Positions 48,689 to 59,020 of a DNA stretch of 64,000 bases are shown piece by piece. Position numbers and translations under genes: made by a program. Numbering within the stretch: the stretch's first letter is position 1; the number at the start of each line of letters is the position of its first letter. The DNA lies in assembly GCF_007828045.1 (NCBI RefSeq), contig NZ_VITN01000009.1, positions 1 through 64,000 on the forward strand, read 5' to 3'. The stretch comes from Nitrospirillum amazonense (lineage in GTDB: Bacteria > Pseudomonadota > Alphaproteobacteria > Azospirillales > Azospirillaceae). The notes beneath the pieces are model-generated. The model was not told the origin of the DNA. It saw only the letters and a program-made list of their open reading frames with translations, and searched no databases.

Positions 48689-50758
48689 CATCTCCCGCAA
48701 CGCCTTCATGAAGCCTTCCACCGCCTGGTTCAGGCGGCCGGCCTCGCGGGTCAGGCTGCCGGCGGTGTCCAGCACCTCGCCCGCCGTGCTGCCGGCCACA
48801 CCGGTGGCATCGGTCAGGGAGGACAGGGTGCGGCTGACGTGGTCGGTGCCGTCGGCGGCCTCGGCCACGTTGCGGGCGATCTCACGGGTGGCGGCGCCTT
48901 GCTCCTCCACCGCGGCGGCGATGGCGGCGGCGACCTCGTTCACCTCGTGGATGGTGGTGCCGATACGTTCCATGGCGGCGACGCTGAGGCCCGTGCGCTG
49001 GCCGATGTCCTGGACATAGCGGGTAATCTCCTCCGTGGCCTTGGCCGTCTGGCCGGCCAGGGTCTTGACCTCGGAGGCCACGACGGCAAAGCCCTTGCCG
49101 GCCTCACCCGCCCGCGCCGCCTCGATGGTGGCGTTCAGGGCCAGCAGGTTGGTCTGCCCGGCGATGTCGCTGATCATCTGCACCACGGCGCCGATGCGGT
49201 CCGACGCCTCGGCCAAGCCGCCGATGGTCTGGCCCGTGGTGGTCGCCTCTGCCACCGCGCGGGCGGCGATGGCCTTCGAGCGTTCGACCTGCCGGCCGAC
49301 CTCATCCACCGAGGCCGCCAGTTCCTGGGCGGCGGCGGCCACCGTCTGCACGTTGCTGGAGGTCTGGCTGGCGGCGGCCTGCACGTCCTGGGCCTGCGTG
49401 CAGGCGGTGCCGGTGTTGTCGGTCAGGGTGCGGGCATCGCCCTCCAGCGTGTGGGCGGCACTGGTAACGGCGGCGGCCACCCCATGCACGTCGGTCTCGA
49501 ACGCGGCGGCCAGGCGGGCCTGACGCGTCACCACCGACCAGGTCATCATGGGCCCGACGTAGCGGCCGTCGGTATCGCGGACGGCGGCCACGCGCAGCTC
49601 CAGCTCCTCGTTATCGCCCCCCTGTGCATTCCCGCCAACGTTCTCGAGGGTCAGGCGACCCTGCCAGGGCAGGCGGGCGGGGTTCTTCACCACCTCCAGC
49701 AACGGGGCGGGGTCGGCATGGAACAGACCGATCCCGGCGCCCACCGGCGTGCCGCCGGCCAACGGGCGCGGCAGGGGGGCGCCCAGCGTCTTCAGCGTGC
49801 CCAGGCTGGCGGCGTTGGCATAGGTGATGCGGAAATTCTGGTCGGCGTCGGCCAGCAGGACATTCAGCGGCATGTCGTCCACCATCTGCTTCAGGCGGAA
49901 GACGTCGGCCACCACGCCGCGCAGGGCGCCCGCGGCGCGCAGCATGCGCCCGATCTCATCCCGGCGCTGGGTGGGGCGAATCTCCACCGTGGTGTCGTTG
50001 GCCGCCAGGCGTTCCAGCAGGCGGGCCACCAGCAGGGCGGGACGGCCCACCCAGCGGCTGGCCAGCCACCAGGCGGCCAGGCCCAGCACCACGGCCAGGG
50101 TGACGCTGGCCACCAGGATGCTGGTCTTCAGATGCTCCACCGCCTCGGCGAAGATGCGCTTCTGGATGCCGGTGTACAGCACACCCACGGTATGGCCGCC
50201 GGCGTCCTTGATCGGGTCGTACGCGGTGTAGAAGGGCACGCCCAGGATGTCGGCCTCACCGCGATAGGCCTCGCCCCGGCCGACGACGGCGTCGTAGGCG
50301 GCGTTGTGGTCCAGCGCGGTGCCGACGGCACGGCTGCCATCCGGCTTCATGACGTTGGTGGCGATGCGCACCATCTCGCCATTCTTGGCGGCGAAGATGG
50401 TGGCGGTGCCGCCCACCAGGCGCTTAACCGTATCGACGGCGGCGACGTTGTTCTCCAGCGCGGTGTCGCCGGCGTACAGGCGCCCGTCCTTGAGGCTGTA
50501 GCCCTTGCCGTAACCTTCCAGCACGTGCCAGGCCACCTGCATGTTGGCGTCCTGCCGGTCCTTGGCCAATTCCATGGTGAAGCCCGCCAGCAACACGTGG
50601 CTGATGCCCAGGCTGACCACCGTCAGCAGGGTCACGGCCCCCACGATCAGCAGGGCGATGCGCGCCGCCACCGACACGGCGAAACGTTTGCGGGCCCGGT
50701 TGGAAATGGACGGGGTGTCGGCAGCCAATGGGGCCGTCGAGGACTGGGCTTGGAACAT
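48686..50758 (-). CDS. Methyl-accepting chemotaxis protein
   Basis: 690 residues. TM1 (about 31-53), a periplasmic single-Cache-type sensor (about 60-200, with GVPFYTAYDPIKDAGGHTVG), TM2 (about 205-225), HAMP, then a PAS-like segment (about 285-400, NFRITYANAAS). The signalling domain contains IAGQTNLLALNATIEAARAG, the CheA/CheW-binding tip. It feeds the chemotaxis pathway that controls flagellar rotation. ATG 50758 has GGGAAG 8 nt upstream, better than the TTG at 50773. The ligand is unknown. Confidence 0.95.
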   Translation of the reverse strand: MFQAQSSTAPLAADTPSISNRARKRFAVSVAARIALLIVGAVTLLTVVSLGISHVLLAGFTMELAKDRQDANMQVAWHVLEGYGKGYSLKDGRLYAGDTALENNVAAVDTVKRLVGGTATIFAAKNGEMVRIATNVMKPDGSRAVGTALDHNAAYDAVVGRGEAYRGEADILGVPFYTAYDPIKDAGGHTVGVLYTGIQKRIFAEAVEHLKTSILVASVTLAVVLGLAAWWLASRWVGRPALLVARLLERLAANDTTVEIRPTQRRDEIGRMLRAAGALRGVVADVFRLKQMVDDMPLNVLLADADQNFRITYANAASLGTLKTLGAPLPRPLAGGTPVGAGIGLFHADPAPLLEVVKNPARLPWQGRLTLENVGGNAQGGDNEELELRVAAVRDTDGRYVGPMMTWSVVTRQARLAAAFETDVHGVAAAVTSAAHTLEGDARTLTDNTGTACTQAQDVQAAASQTSSNVQTVAAAAQELAASVDEVGRQVERSKAIAARAVAEATTTGQTIGGLAEASDRIGAVVQMISDIAGQTNLLALNATIEAARAGEAGKGFAVVASEVKTLAGQTAKATEEITRYVQDIGQRTGLSVAAMERIGTTIHEVNEVAAAIAAAVEEQGAATREIARNVAEAADGTDHVSRTLSSLTDATGVAGSTAGEVLDTAGSLTREAGRLNQAVEGFMKALREM

Positions 50759-51524
50759 GGCGATACTTCCCAAATGCGGCGCCCACGAGGGCGCTGGAGG
50801 GCGCGCACGGGCGAGAACGACAGCGAAATTTGAAATGCCGGCTAGAGCGATCCCGATCAGCCCGCGAACCGCGGAGCTGACTTTCGGAAGGCAACTTTCA
50901 ATATAGGCCGCTGGGAGTTTAGTCCAGGGACAAGCCCATGCGAATTTTGAAGACTAGACCATCAGTTGGAACGACCGGCTAACCCGCTCGCCTTTGAATT
51001 TTCTTTTAACTCTCGGGCACCTTCATCACCAATCGCTAATCTCTTTGCGGTTTTGCTATCAGCGCACCAGATCATGTCGGTATTCTTTGTTAAGTAACAC
51101 TTGCTGAATCAGCAGAAAATCGATTGCCCAGCCTAACTAATCAGGCATCGAGGCCGACCTTTGGGAAAGATGAGGTTGACATATCATCCACCGCCCTCCG
51201 CTAAATCCTGTCCGAAGAGCCCGGGCCAACGCCGAGAAGCGGTGTCAGCGGGCGACAGGTTTGCGACCGGGTCTGCGTTCTTCTGTCGCATCCCACCGCG
51301 AATTGCCGGCCCAACGTGGCGATTTCAGCATGGGGACAGCGCTTACCTTGAAAGTCGATGGATATAGTATCCACCACACACCAACCCCGCCGCCCTCGGC
51401 AGGCGGCGCCCCTATCGGCCGGGAAGTCCGCAATTGAACTGCGGGGTGGACGCAGGCACACTCCGCGTCAAAGCGTAAAGCGCCCCGCAGTGGCGCCACG
51501 CAATACAAGCGTAGGAGTGGCTGT
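50759..51524. promoter_or_regulatory. AT-richer gene-free region upstream of two divergent genes
   Basis: 766 bp without a credible gene, lower in GC than its flanks between about 50.9 and 51.2 kb. It contains a 15-bp palindrome TGGATATAGTATCCA (51359-51373). Small open frames here lack ribosome sites and domains. It must hold the promoters of the chemoreceptor and the aminopeptidase. Confidence 0.5.
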
Positions 51525-54287
51525 ATGCCCCTGGCCCCGACTAATTTCAAAGGCATGCTCAAAATTGTTCTGGCGACGACTGCGTCCCTATGCCTCATCC
51601 CCACGGTTAGTCTAGCGGCCAACGGCCGACTGCCGGGCAACATTTCACCCCTGCACTATGACCTGACGGTCATCCCCAACATCGAGGCCTCGACCTTCGC
51701 CGGTGAGGTGCATATCGACATCGACGTGGCCACGGCCACCCCCACGGTGGTGCTGAACGCGGAAAGTCTGAGCCTGGACCGCGTGACCATCGACGGCAAC
51801 CCCGCCACCGGCGTCACCTTGGACAAGGGCGGCCAAACGGCCACCCTAACGGCGGCATCCCCCCTGCCCCCCGGCCATCACACGGTGGACATCGCCTACC
51901 GTGGCCAGATCGAGAAGTCGGCGCGCGGCCTGTTCCAGCTGGAGTACGCCACGGATGTTCCAGGAAATGGCAAGGGGGACGCCAGCGTGCCGGCCCGCAT
52001 GCTGTCCACCCAGTTCGAGGCCGGCGACGCCCGCCGCTTCCTGCCCTGCTGGGACGAGCCCTCGGCCAAGGCCACCTTCACCCTGTCCATCATGGCGCCC
52101 CAGGGCCAGATGGCCGTGTCCAACATGCCGGTGAAGGCGGACGAGGCCATGGCCGACGGCCGCCACCTGGTGCATTTCCAGCCCACGCCGCGCATGTCCA
52201 GCTATCTGCTGTTCGTGGCCGTGGGCGACCTGGAGCGCGCCACCGCCAAGGCCGGCGATGTGGAGATCGGTGTGGTTGTGCGGCGCGGGTCGGTGGACAA
52301 GGCGCGCTTCGCGCTGGAGACGGCCGCCGCCATCCTGGCCCGCTACAACGACTATTTCGGCACGCCCTACCCCCTGCCCAAGCTGGACTTCATCGCCACG
52401 CCCGGCGCCGGCGGCTTCGGCGCCATGGAGAACTGGGGCGCCATCATGTCGTTCGAGAAGGACATGCTGCTGGACCCGGCCCTGGCCACCGAGAAGGCCC
52501 GGCAGCGCGTGTTCCAGGTGGTGGCGCACGAGATGGCGCACCAGTGGTTCGGCGACCTGGTCACCATGGCCTGGTGGGACGACCTGTGGCTGAACGAGGG
52601 CTTCGCCTCATGGATGGAGGCCAAGGCCATGGACGCCCTGCATCCCGACTGGTCGCCCTGGCTGGTGGCCATGCCGGCGATGGAACGGGCCAAGCGCCTG
52701 GACGCCCGCGCCGCCACCCACCCGGTGGTGCAGACCATCAATTCCGTGGCCGAGGCGGATGAGGCCTTCGACGACATCACCTATGACAAGGGCCAGGCCG
52801 TCATCCGCATGGTGGAGGCGACGGTGGGCGAAACCGTATTCCGTGACGGGGTGCGCCGCTATATGAAGCGCCACGCCTACGGCAACGCCACCACCCGCGA
52901 CCTGTTCAAGGCGGTGGAGGAGGCGGGCGCCAAGGACGCGCTGCGCATCGCCACCGATTTCATCACCAAACCCGGCATCCCCCTGGTATCGGTCAGCGCC
53001 ACCTGCGGCGCCGACGACAGCCCCAAGCCGCATAAGGGCAGGAAGGGCGCCAAGGAAACGGCGCCGGCCGTGGTAGCGGGGGGCGGCACGCAGGTCAGCC
53101 TGCGCCAGGCGCGCTTCGCCACCGAGCCGGTGACCATCCCCGACCAGTACCATCTGAGCGACCGGCTGTGGGCCATCCCCGTGCCGCTGGCGACGGTGGG
53201 CGGCGGCGCCAGCGGGGGCACCGGTTCCCAGACGCACAGCCTGCTGACGGCCCTGACGGGCAAGGCCGCCGTGCCCGGCTGCGGGCCCCTGCTGGCCAAT
53301 GCCGGCCAGACCGGCTATTTCCGCACGGCCTATACCGAGCCGGCGTTCAAGGCCCTGGTGGACCATGTCGACCGGCTGGCGCCCATCGACCAGCTGGGCC
53401 TGATGTACGACAGCGCCGCCCTGGGCGAGGCGGGGCAGATGGCCATGAGCGACAGCCTGTCCCTGATCCGCGCCCTGCGCCCGGACGCCGACCCGTCGGT
53501 ATGGGAACAGGCGGCCGATTACCTGCGCGACGTGGACGGCTATTACGCCGGCAAGCCCGGCCAAGCCGCCTTCCGCGCCTTCGCCCGCGGCGTGCTGGCG
53601 CCGGTGCTCTCCACCATCGGCTGGGACCCGCAGCCGGGCCAGGGCGACAAGGTGGGCCTGACCCGCGCCGCCCTGATCCGCGCGCTCAGCGGTTTCGACG
53701 CCCCCGAAACGCTGACGGAGGCGGAACGGCGCCTGGCGGCCGACGGCACCGACCCCACGGCCCTGCCCCCCGGCATCCGCCTGGCCGTCATCACCGCCGT
53801 GGCGCAGCACGCCGATGCCGCCACCTTCGACCGGCTGCACACCCTGGCGTCCAGCACCACCGACGCGCTGGCCCGCCGCCAGCTGTACGGGGCCCTGGGG
53901 GCGGTGCGCGACCCCGCCCTGGCGCAGAAGGTGTTGGACCTCAGCCTGACGCCGGAGGTGGGCACCACCATCGCGCCGCAGTTGATCCTGGCCGTGGCCG
54001 ACACCAACCCCGACCTGGCCTGGCGCTTCGTCACGGCCCACGTCGACGCGGTGGAGGCCACGCTGGACCAGATGCAGCGCTATGAGTTCTTCGCCGGCGT
54101 GGCGCGCCGCTCGTCCGATCCGGCGCGCATCGGCGAGCTGAACGCCTATGCCGAAGCGCACGTGCCGGCCACCGCCCGCCAGGGTGTCGCCAAGGCCGCG
54201 GGTGAAATCGCCTACCGGGCCAAGGTGGCGCAGGAGCGGCTGCCCCAGGTGGACGGCTGGCTGGCCACGCTGCCGGCCACGCACTGA
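51525..54287 (+). CDS. Exported M1 family zinc aminopeptidase
   Basis: 920 residues. A signal peptide (core LATTASLCLIPTVSLAA) is followed by the aminopeptidase N-type beta domain, GGFGAMENWGA (N-terminal amine recognition) and HEMAHQWFGDLV...WLNEGFASW (the HExxH-18-E zinc site, near residue 331). The C-terminal ERAP1-like helical domain completes it. It trims N-terminal residues from peptides in the periplasm. A Lys/Gly-rich insert (HKGRKGAKE, about 505-520) breaks the middle region. GGAG lies 7 nt before the ATG. Confidence 0.95.
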   Translation: MPLAPTNFKGMLKIVLATTASLCLIPTVSLAANGRLPGNISPLHYDLTVIPNIEASTFAGEVHIDIDVATATPTVVLNAESLSLDRVTIDGNPATGVTLDKGGQTATLTAASPLPPGHHTVDIAYRGQIEKSARGLFQLEYATDVPGNGKGDASVPARMLSTQFEAGDARRFLPCWDEPSAKATFTLSIMAPQGQMAVSNMPVKADEAMADGRHLVHFQPTPRMSSYLLFVAVGDLERATAKAGDVEIGVVVRRGSVDKARFALETAAAILARYNDYFGTPYPLPKLDFIATPGAGGFGAMENWGAIMSFEKDMLLDPALATEKARQRVFQVVAHEMAHQWFGDLVTMAWWDDLWLNEGFASWMEAKAMDALHPDWSPWLVAMPAMERAKRLDARAATHPVVQTINSVAEADEAFDDITYDKGQAVIRMVEATVGETVFRDGVRRYMKRHAYGNATTRDLFKAVEEAGAKDALRIATDFITKPGIPLVSVSATCGADDSPKPHKGRKGAKETAPAVVAGGGTQVSLRQARFATEPVTIPDQYHLSDRLWAIPVPLATVGGGASGGTGSQTHSLLTALTGKAAVPGCGPLLANAGQTGYFRTAYTEPAFKALVDHVDRLAPIDQLGLMYDSAALGEAGQMAMSDSLSLIRALRPDADPSVWEQAADYLRDVDGYYAGKPGQAAFRAFARGVLAPVLSTIGWDPQPGQGDKVGLTRAALIRALSGFDAPETLTEAERRLAADGTDPTALPPGIRLAVITAVAQHADAATFDRLHTLASSTTDALARRQLYGALGAVRDPALAQKVLDLSLTPEVGTTIAPQLILAVADTNPDLAWRFVTAHVDAVEATLDQMQRYEFFAGVARRSSDPARIGELNAYAEAHVPATARQGVAKAAGEIAYRAKVAQERLPQVDGWLATLPATH

Positions 54288-54295
54288 CCGGAAAC

Positions 54296-54321
54296 GGCCC
54301 CCGCCCGCCACGGCGGGGGCC
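54296..54321 (+). terminator. Hairpin after the aminopeptidase
   Basis: Perfect 10-bp arms GGCCCCCGCC and GGCGGGGGCC with a 6-nt loop, 9 bp past the stop. No T-tract follows. Confidence 0.5.
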
Positions 54322-54395
54322 ACCCTGACCGAACGCGCTCATGGCGTGGGACCGCGCCCGGGCGTAAGCTTTCCCTCACAGGACAGGAGTGCCGC

Positions 54396-54719
54396 ATGCT
54401 GGTGGTGACGACGGAGGCCGTGCCCGGACACCGGGTCGTGGCCGTGAAGGGCCAGGTGTTCGGTGTGGTGGTACGCAGCCGGGGTTTGGCCGGCAACTTC
54501 ATGGCCGGCCTGCGCACCCTGGTGGGCGGTGAGATCCACGAATACACCCAGATGCTGGAGGAAGGCCGCCGCCAGGCCATCGACCGCATGGTCACCAATG
54601 CCGGCGCCATGGGGGGCAACGCCGTTGTCATGATGCGCTTCGACAGTTCCGAGATCGGCGAGACCATGAGCGAGATCGTCGCCTACGGCACCGCCGTGGT
54701 GCTGGAGCCCGCCGCCTGA
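54396..54719 (+). CDS. YbjQ/UPF0145 family protein
   Basis: 107 residues covering the whole domain: TTEAVPGHRVVAVKGQVFG, RGLAGNFMAGLRTLVGGE, and EGRRQAIDRMVTNAGAMGGNAVV. These proteins form pentamers resembling heavy-metal-binding folds; the function is unknown. AGGAG lies 6 nt before the ATG. Confidence 0.92.
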   Translation: MLVVTTEAVPGHRVVAVKGQVFGVVVRSRGLAGNFMAGLRTLVGGEIHEYTQMLEEGRRQAIDRMVTNAGAMGGNAVVMMRFDSSEIGETMSEIVAYGTAVVLEPAA

Positions 54720-54876
54720 GTCTTACGAAAGGAAAGCCCGCTTCAAGGAAAGCCTGAGTACCGCCATCAAGCAGAGGGGCCCGACGCCCCGGACGCCCGC
54801 CACGGACCGCCGCCCCGCCGCCGATCCGGGCACGCCCGCCGCCAGGGCCCCCGAACAGGGGAAGGAGACGTCCATC

Positions 54877-55236
54877 ATGTCCGTGCTGCATGTCCATTTC
54901 GGTCCCACCCGGCACCGCCGTTCCCACCTGCGCCAGCCCGCCTGCACCTGGCTGATGATCGGCAGCGCCCTGGCCTTCGCCGCCACCCTGGCCGTCTGGT
55001 TCATGGATATGGTGACGGTGTTCCCCATCGGCCTGCTGGTCGGCACCGGCGTGCTGTGCCTGGCCGCCTGTGTCGAGCGCGTCGCCTACAAGCCGCTGAT
55101 GACCGGCCTGCCCGGCCCCGGCTGGCAGGATACGGGCGAGCGCTTCACCGACCCCGGCACCGGCGCCCCCGTCGCCGTCTACTACAACGCCGCCCGCCTG
55201 GAACGCCGCTACGTCCGGTTGGACCGGGCGCCCTGA
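54877..55236 (+). CDS. Small inner-membrane protein of unknown function
   Basis: 119 residues with two adjacent transmembrane helices (about 24-43 and 48-68). Basic residues in the N-terminal tail (HRRSHLRQ) suggest both ends face the cytoplasm. The C-terminal 50 residues are soluble. No family recognised. A strong AAGGAGA lies 9 nt before the ATG. It stands alone before the tRNA gene. Confidence 0.75.
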   Translation: MSVLHVHFGPTRHRRSHLRQPACTWLMIGSALAFAATLAVWFMDMVTVFPIGLLVGTGVLCLAACVERVAYKPLMTGLPGPGWQDTGERFTDPGTGAPVAVYYNAARLERRYVRLDRAP

Positions 55237-55337
55237 GCGGCGCCCCCACCCAACACCTACCATAGCGTTTGCATTGCCCGGAACTTGCCTGTATGGTGCG
55301 CGCCGCGCCGCCGGAAACCCGGCGTGCCGCCCGGCAT

Positions 55338-55414
<77 letters not shown>

Positions 55415-55619
55415 CCGCTTTCAAATAGTTGCTTGATCTCTTTGGCTGGCGCTTCGCCCGCCTGTTCGCGTGTTGGGCCGCATTTGGGACACTGCGGGGG
55501 CGGGACCTCGACCGTCGCCACCCTCGACAGCCCCGCCCCAAATCGGCCATGGTGCGCTCCCGGGATGCCCGCGTTCATGCGCCCGTCCCACCCCGCCCGT
55601 TACGCTGAAGATGCCCGCC

Positions 55620-58600
55620 ATGGCCGACACCACCGACGCGCCCGCCGCCGCGACCGCCGCCATCCCCGTTCCGCCGGATGCGCCCACGCCCGTAACCGGT
55701 GTCCCGGCCGTGCCGGGCGAGGTGAAGGAAACGCTGTACTTGGTGGACGGCTCGGGCTTCATCTTCCGCGCCTATCACGCCCTGCCGCCGCTGAACCGGC
55801 CGGACGGCACGCCGGTGAACGCGGTGCTGGGCTTCACCAACATGCTGATGAAGCTGCTGGCCGACGTGAAGGTGCACTCCGTCGCCGTCATCTTCGACAG
55901 CAAGCGGGAGAATTTCCGCAACGCCATCTATCCGGACTACAAGGCCCACCGCCCGCCGCCCCCGGAAGATCTGATCCCGCAGTTCGACCTGATCCGCCAG
56001 GCGGTGGACGCCTTCAACCTGCCCTGCCTGCACCTGGAGGGGTATGAGGCCGACGATCTGATCGCGACATACGCCCGCCTGGCGCGCGAGGCGGGGCGAG
56101 ACTGCGTCATCGTCTCGTCCGACAAGGACCTGATGCAGTTGATCACCGATGGCGTCGGCCTGCTGGACCCGATGAAGAACAAGAGCGTCGGCCGGGACGA
56201 GGTGCTGGAGAAGTTCGGCGTGGCGCCGGAACTGGTGGTGGACGTGCAGTCCCTGGCCGGCGACAGCGTGGACAACGTGCCGGGCGTGCCGGGCATCGGC
56301 GTCAAGACCGCCGCCCAGCTGATCACGGAATACGGCGGGCTGGACGCCCTGCTGGAGCGCGCGCACGAGATCAAGCAGCCCAAGCGGCGCGAGGCCCTGA
56401 CCGTGCATGCGGAGATGGCCCGCATCTCCCGCCAGTTGGTGAAGCTGGAGGCCCATGTGCCGGTGCCCGAGCCGCTGGAGAACCTGACGGCGCGCAAGCC
56501 CGACCCCGAGCGCCTGATCGGCTGGCTGCGCGAGCAGGGCTTCCGCTCCGCCATCCAGAAGGTCGAGAACGACATCCTGAAGGCCAATGGCGGCGGCAGT
56601 GCGGGCGGCAGTGGCGCCCCGGCCCTGACGCTGGAGGCCACGGCCAGTGGCGGCGGGGCGGAGCAGCGCACCGACGCCGTGCGCGCCGCCTACAACAGCC
56701 GTTTCTACAGCACCGAGGTCGCCCCCATCGGGGAGCCCAAGATTCCCGCCCCCACCGAGATCGCGTACGAGCTGGTGCAGGACGCCGCCGTGCTGAAGCG
56801 CTGGATCGATGAGGCGACGCTGGCCGGCACGGTGGCCATCGACACCGAGACCGACGGCCTGTACCCCGACCGGACCAAGCTGGTGGGCTTCTCCCTCTCC
56901 CACACGCCGGGCCGTGCCTGCTACGTGCCCCTCGCGCACATCAACCCGGACGCCCCGAACCCACAAGCCGGCGGCTTCGATTTCGGCGAGGCGCCGCCCC
57001 CGCCGCCGCAGATTCCGCTGGACGAGGCCCGCGCCCTGCTGGCGCCGCTGCTGGCCGACCCGTCGGTGCTGAAGGTGGGCCATAACCTGAAGTTCGACAT
57101 CCGGGTGCTGGCCCGCCACGGCTTCGCCCCCGGCCCGGCCGCCATCGCGCCGGTGGACGACACCATGCTGCTGTCCTACGCCCTGGGCGCCGGCGCCCAC
57201 GGCCACGGCATGGATGAGCTGGCGCAGCGCCACCTGGGCCACACCTGCATCACCTTCGACGAGGTGACGGGGACGGGCAAGAACCGCATCACCTTCGACC
57301 GCGTGCCCCTGGACCGCGCCTGCGCCTACGCGGCGGAGGATGCGGACATCACCCTGCGCCTGCACCAGGTGCTGAAGGCCGACGTGCTGCGCCGACACCT
57401 GGTGACGGTGTACGAGACGTTGGACCGCCCGCTGACGCCCGTGGTCGCGACCATGGAAGAGGCCGGCATCCTGGTGGACCGCGCCATGCTGGCCGAGCTG
57501 TCGCGCGATTTCGCCGGCCGTCTGGCGGCGCTGGAACAGGAAATCCATGCCCTGGTGGGCCACCCCTTCAACGTCGCCAGCCCCAAGCAGCTGGGCGAGG
57601 TGCTGTTCGACGAGATGGGCCTGCCCGGCGGCAAGAAGGGCAAGACCGGCGCCTATTCCACCGACAGTTCCGTGCTGGAGCCCCTGGCCGAACAGGGGGT
57701 GGAGGTGGCGCAGAAGGTGCTGGACCACCGCCAGCTGGCCAAGCTGAAATCCACCTACACCGACGCGCTGCAGGAGGAGATCAACGCCAACACGGGCCGC
57801 GTGCACACCAGCTTCGCCCTGGCCGCCACCGCCACCGGGCGCCTCAGCTCTACCGATCCGAACCTGCAGAACATCCCCATCCGCACGGAGGAGGGGCGCA
57901 AGATCCGCCGCGCCTTCGTGGCGCCGGAGGGCCATGTGCTGCTGTCCGTGGACTACAGTCAGATCGAGCTGCGCCTGGTGGCGGAGATCGCCTGCGTGCC
58001 GGCCCTGAAGCAGGCCTTCACCGAGGGCATCGACATTCACGCCATGACGGCGAGCCAGGTGTTCGGCGTGCCGCTGGACCAGATGACATCCGAGATCCGG
58101 CGCAAGGCCAAGGCCATCAACTTCGGCATCATCTACGGCATCTCCGGCTTCGGCCTGGGGCGGCAACTGGGCACCGGCGCGGGTGAGGCCGGGGCCTTCA
58201 TCAAGCAGTACTTCGAACGCTTCCCCGAACTGGCCGGCTATTTCGAGAAGACCAAGGCCGAGGCCAAGGAAAAGGGCTACGTCACCACCCTGTTCGGTCG
58301 CCAGTGCTGGATCCAGGGCATCAAGGAAAGCAACGCCGCCCGCCGCGCCTTCGCCGAGCGCCAGGCCATCAATGCCCCCATCCAGGGCACGGCCGCCGAC
58401 ATCATCCGCCGCGCCATGGCCCGCATCCCCGCCGCGATGGCCAACGCCGGGCTGGCCGGCCGCATGCTGCTGCAGGTGCACGACGAACTGCTGTTCGAAG
58501 TGCCGGTGGCGGAGGTGGACGCCACCATCCCCGTAGTGCGCCAGGTGATGGAGGGGGCGGCCAGCTTGAGCGTGCCCCTGGTGGCCGAGGCCGGCACCGG

Positions 58601-58625
58601 GCGCAGTTGGGGCGAGGCGCACTAG
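55620..58625 (+). CDS. polA: DNA polymerase I
   Basis: About 1001 residues. The 5'-3' exonuclease/flap domain (about 38-330; LVDGSGFIFRAYHALP, NVPGVPGIGVKTA), the 3'-5' exonuclease domain with all motifs (IDTETDGL, HNLKFD, YAAEDAD), and the polymerase domain with motif A (VDYSQIELR), KAINFGIIYG and motif C (QVHDELLFE). Proofreading should therefore be active. It fills gaps and removes RNA primers. The N-terminal 35 residues are Ala/Pro-rich. ATG 55620 has GAAGA 8 nt upstream; ATG 55611 is also possible. Confidence 0.97.
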   Translation: MADTTDAPAAATAAIPVPPDAPTPVTGVPAVPGEVKETLYLVDGSGFIFRAYHALPPLNRPDGTPVNAVLGFTNMLMKLLADVKVHSVAVIFDSKRENFRNAIYPDYKAHRPPPPEDLIPQFDLIRQAVDAFNLPCLHLEGYEADDLIATYARLAREAGRDCVIVSSDKDLMQLITDGVGLLDPMKNKSVGRDEVLEKFGVAPELVVDVQSLAGDSVDNVPGVPGIGVKTAAQLITEYGGLDALLERAHEIKQPKRREALTVHAEMARISRQLVKLEAHVPVPEPLENLTARKPDPERLIGWLREQGFRSAIQKVENDILKANGGGSAGGSGAPALTLEATASGGGAEQRTDAVRAAYNSRFYSTEVAPIGEPKIPAPTEIAYELVQDAAVLKRWIDEATLAGTVAIDTETDGLYPDRTKLVGFSLSHTPGRACYVPLAHINPDAPNPQAGGFDFGEAPPPPPQIPLDEARALLAPLLADPSVLKVGHNLKFDIRVLARHGFAPGPAAIAPVDDTMLLSYALGAGAHGHGMDELAQRHLGHTCITFDEVTGTGKNRITFDRVPLDRACAYAAEDADITLRLHQVLKADVLRRHLVTVYETLDRPLTPVVATMEEAGILVDRAMLAELSRDFAGRLAALEQEIHALVGHPFNVASPKQLGEVLFDEMGLPGGKKGKTGAYSTDSSVLEPLAEQGVEVAQKVLDHRQLAKLKSTYTDALQEEINANTGRVHTSFALAATATGRLSSTDPNLQNIPIRTEEGRKIRRAFVAPEGHVLLSVDYSQIELRLVAEIACVPALKQAFTEGIDIHAMTASQVFGVPLDQMTSEIRRKAKAINFGIIYGISGFGLGRQLGTGAGEAGAFIKQYFERFPELAGYFEKTKAEAKEKGYVTTLFGRQCWIQGIKESNAARRAFAERQAINAPIQGTAADIIRRAMARIPAAMANAGLAGRMLLQVHDELLFEVPVAEVDATIPVVRQVMEGAASLSVPLVAEAGTGRSWGEAH

Positions 58626-58766
58626 TTCGGGGTCTCGGGCGCCGGCGGGAGCCTCCGCCGTCCTTGGCAAAATGGGCTGCGACCATCATCTCTGGATGGG
58701 CGATGCCATGGTCAGTGGAATGGACTATCATCGCCCCGTACCGAATCCAGCCGCCCGGAGCCTCTC

Positions 58767-59020
58767 ATGGCAAACTCCACCGTTGGCACCCTTCGCCGTG
58801 ACGAGCTGCCTGCCAGCTTGGCGGAGGGCCTGGACGCCGGAAAGCCGACCGACCTGTACCGGGTGGAGGTGCGCCGCATCCCCCCCCCCGTGAGGCGGAA
58901 CAAATCGAACGATTGCGCCAATACAGCCAGGCAGCGATTGATCAGTTGGACGCCGGGTTGGGCACGGTGGAAACCAAGGAATCGCTGAAGGCGGAGTTTC
59001 GCACCCGTCACGGCTCTTGA
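58767..59020 (+). pseudogene. Antitoxin partner of ParE, frameshifted at a C10 tract
   Basis: The ATG at 58767 has GGAG 6 nt upstream. The frame MANSTVGTLRRDELPAS...VEVRRIP reaches ten consecutive C at 58880-58889. There it leaves the frame that continues REAEQIERLRQYSQAAIDQLD and ends in TGA overlapping the toxin ATG (TGATG). One added C or two removed C would restore an intact antitoxin of about 84 residues. As given, the frame ends at 58988. Sequencing error, phase variation and true decay are all possible. Confidence 0.7.

Noticed and set aside
51161-51643. Small open frames on both strands upstream of the aminopeptidase
   Set aside because: No ribosome sites, no domains, and Arg/Pro-rich products.
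55575-58670. 1031-codon minus-strand frame opposite polA, and similar frames opposite htpG, secA, the GlmS-like gene and the helicase
   Set aside because: All are antisense shadows of well-supported genes in a high-GC genome.
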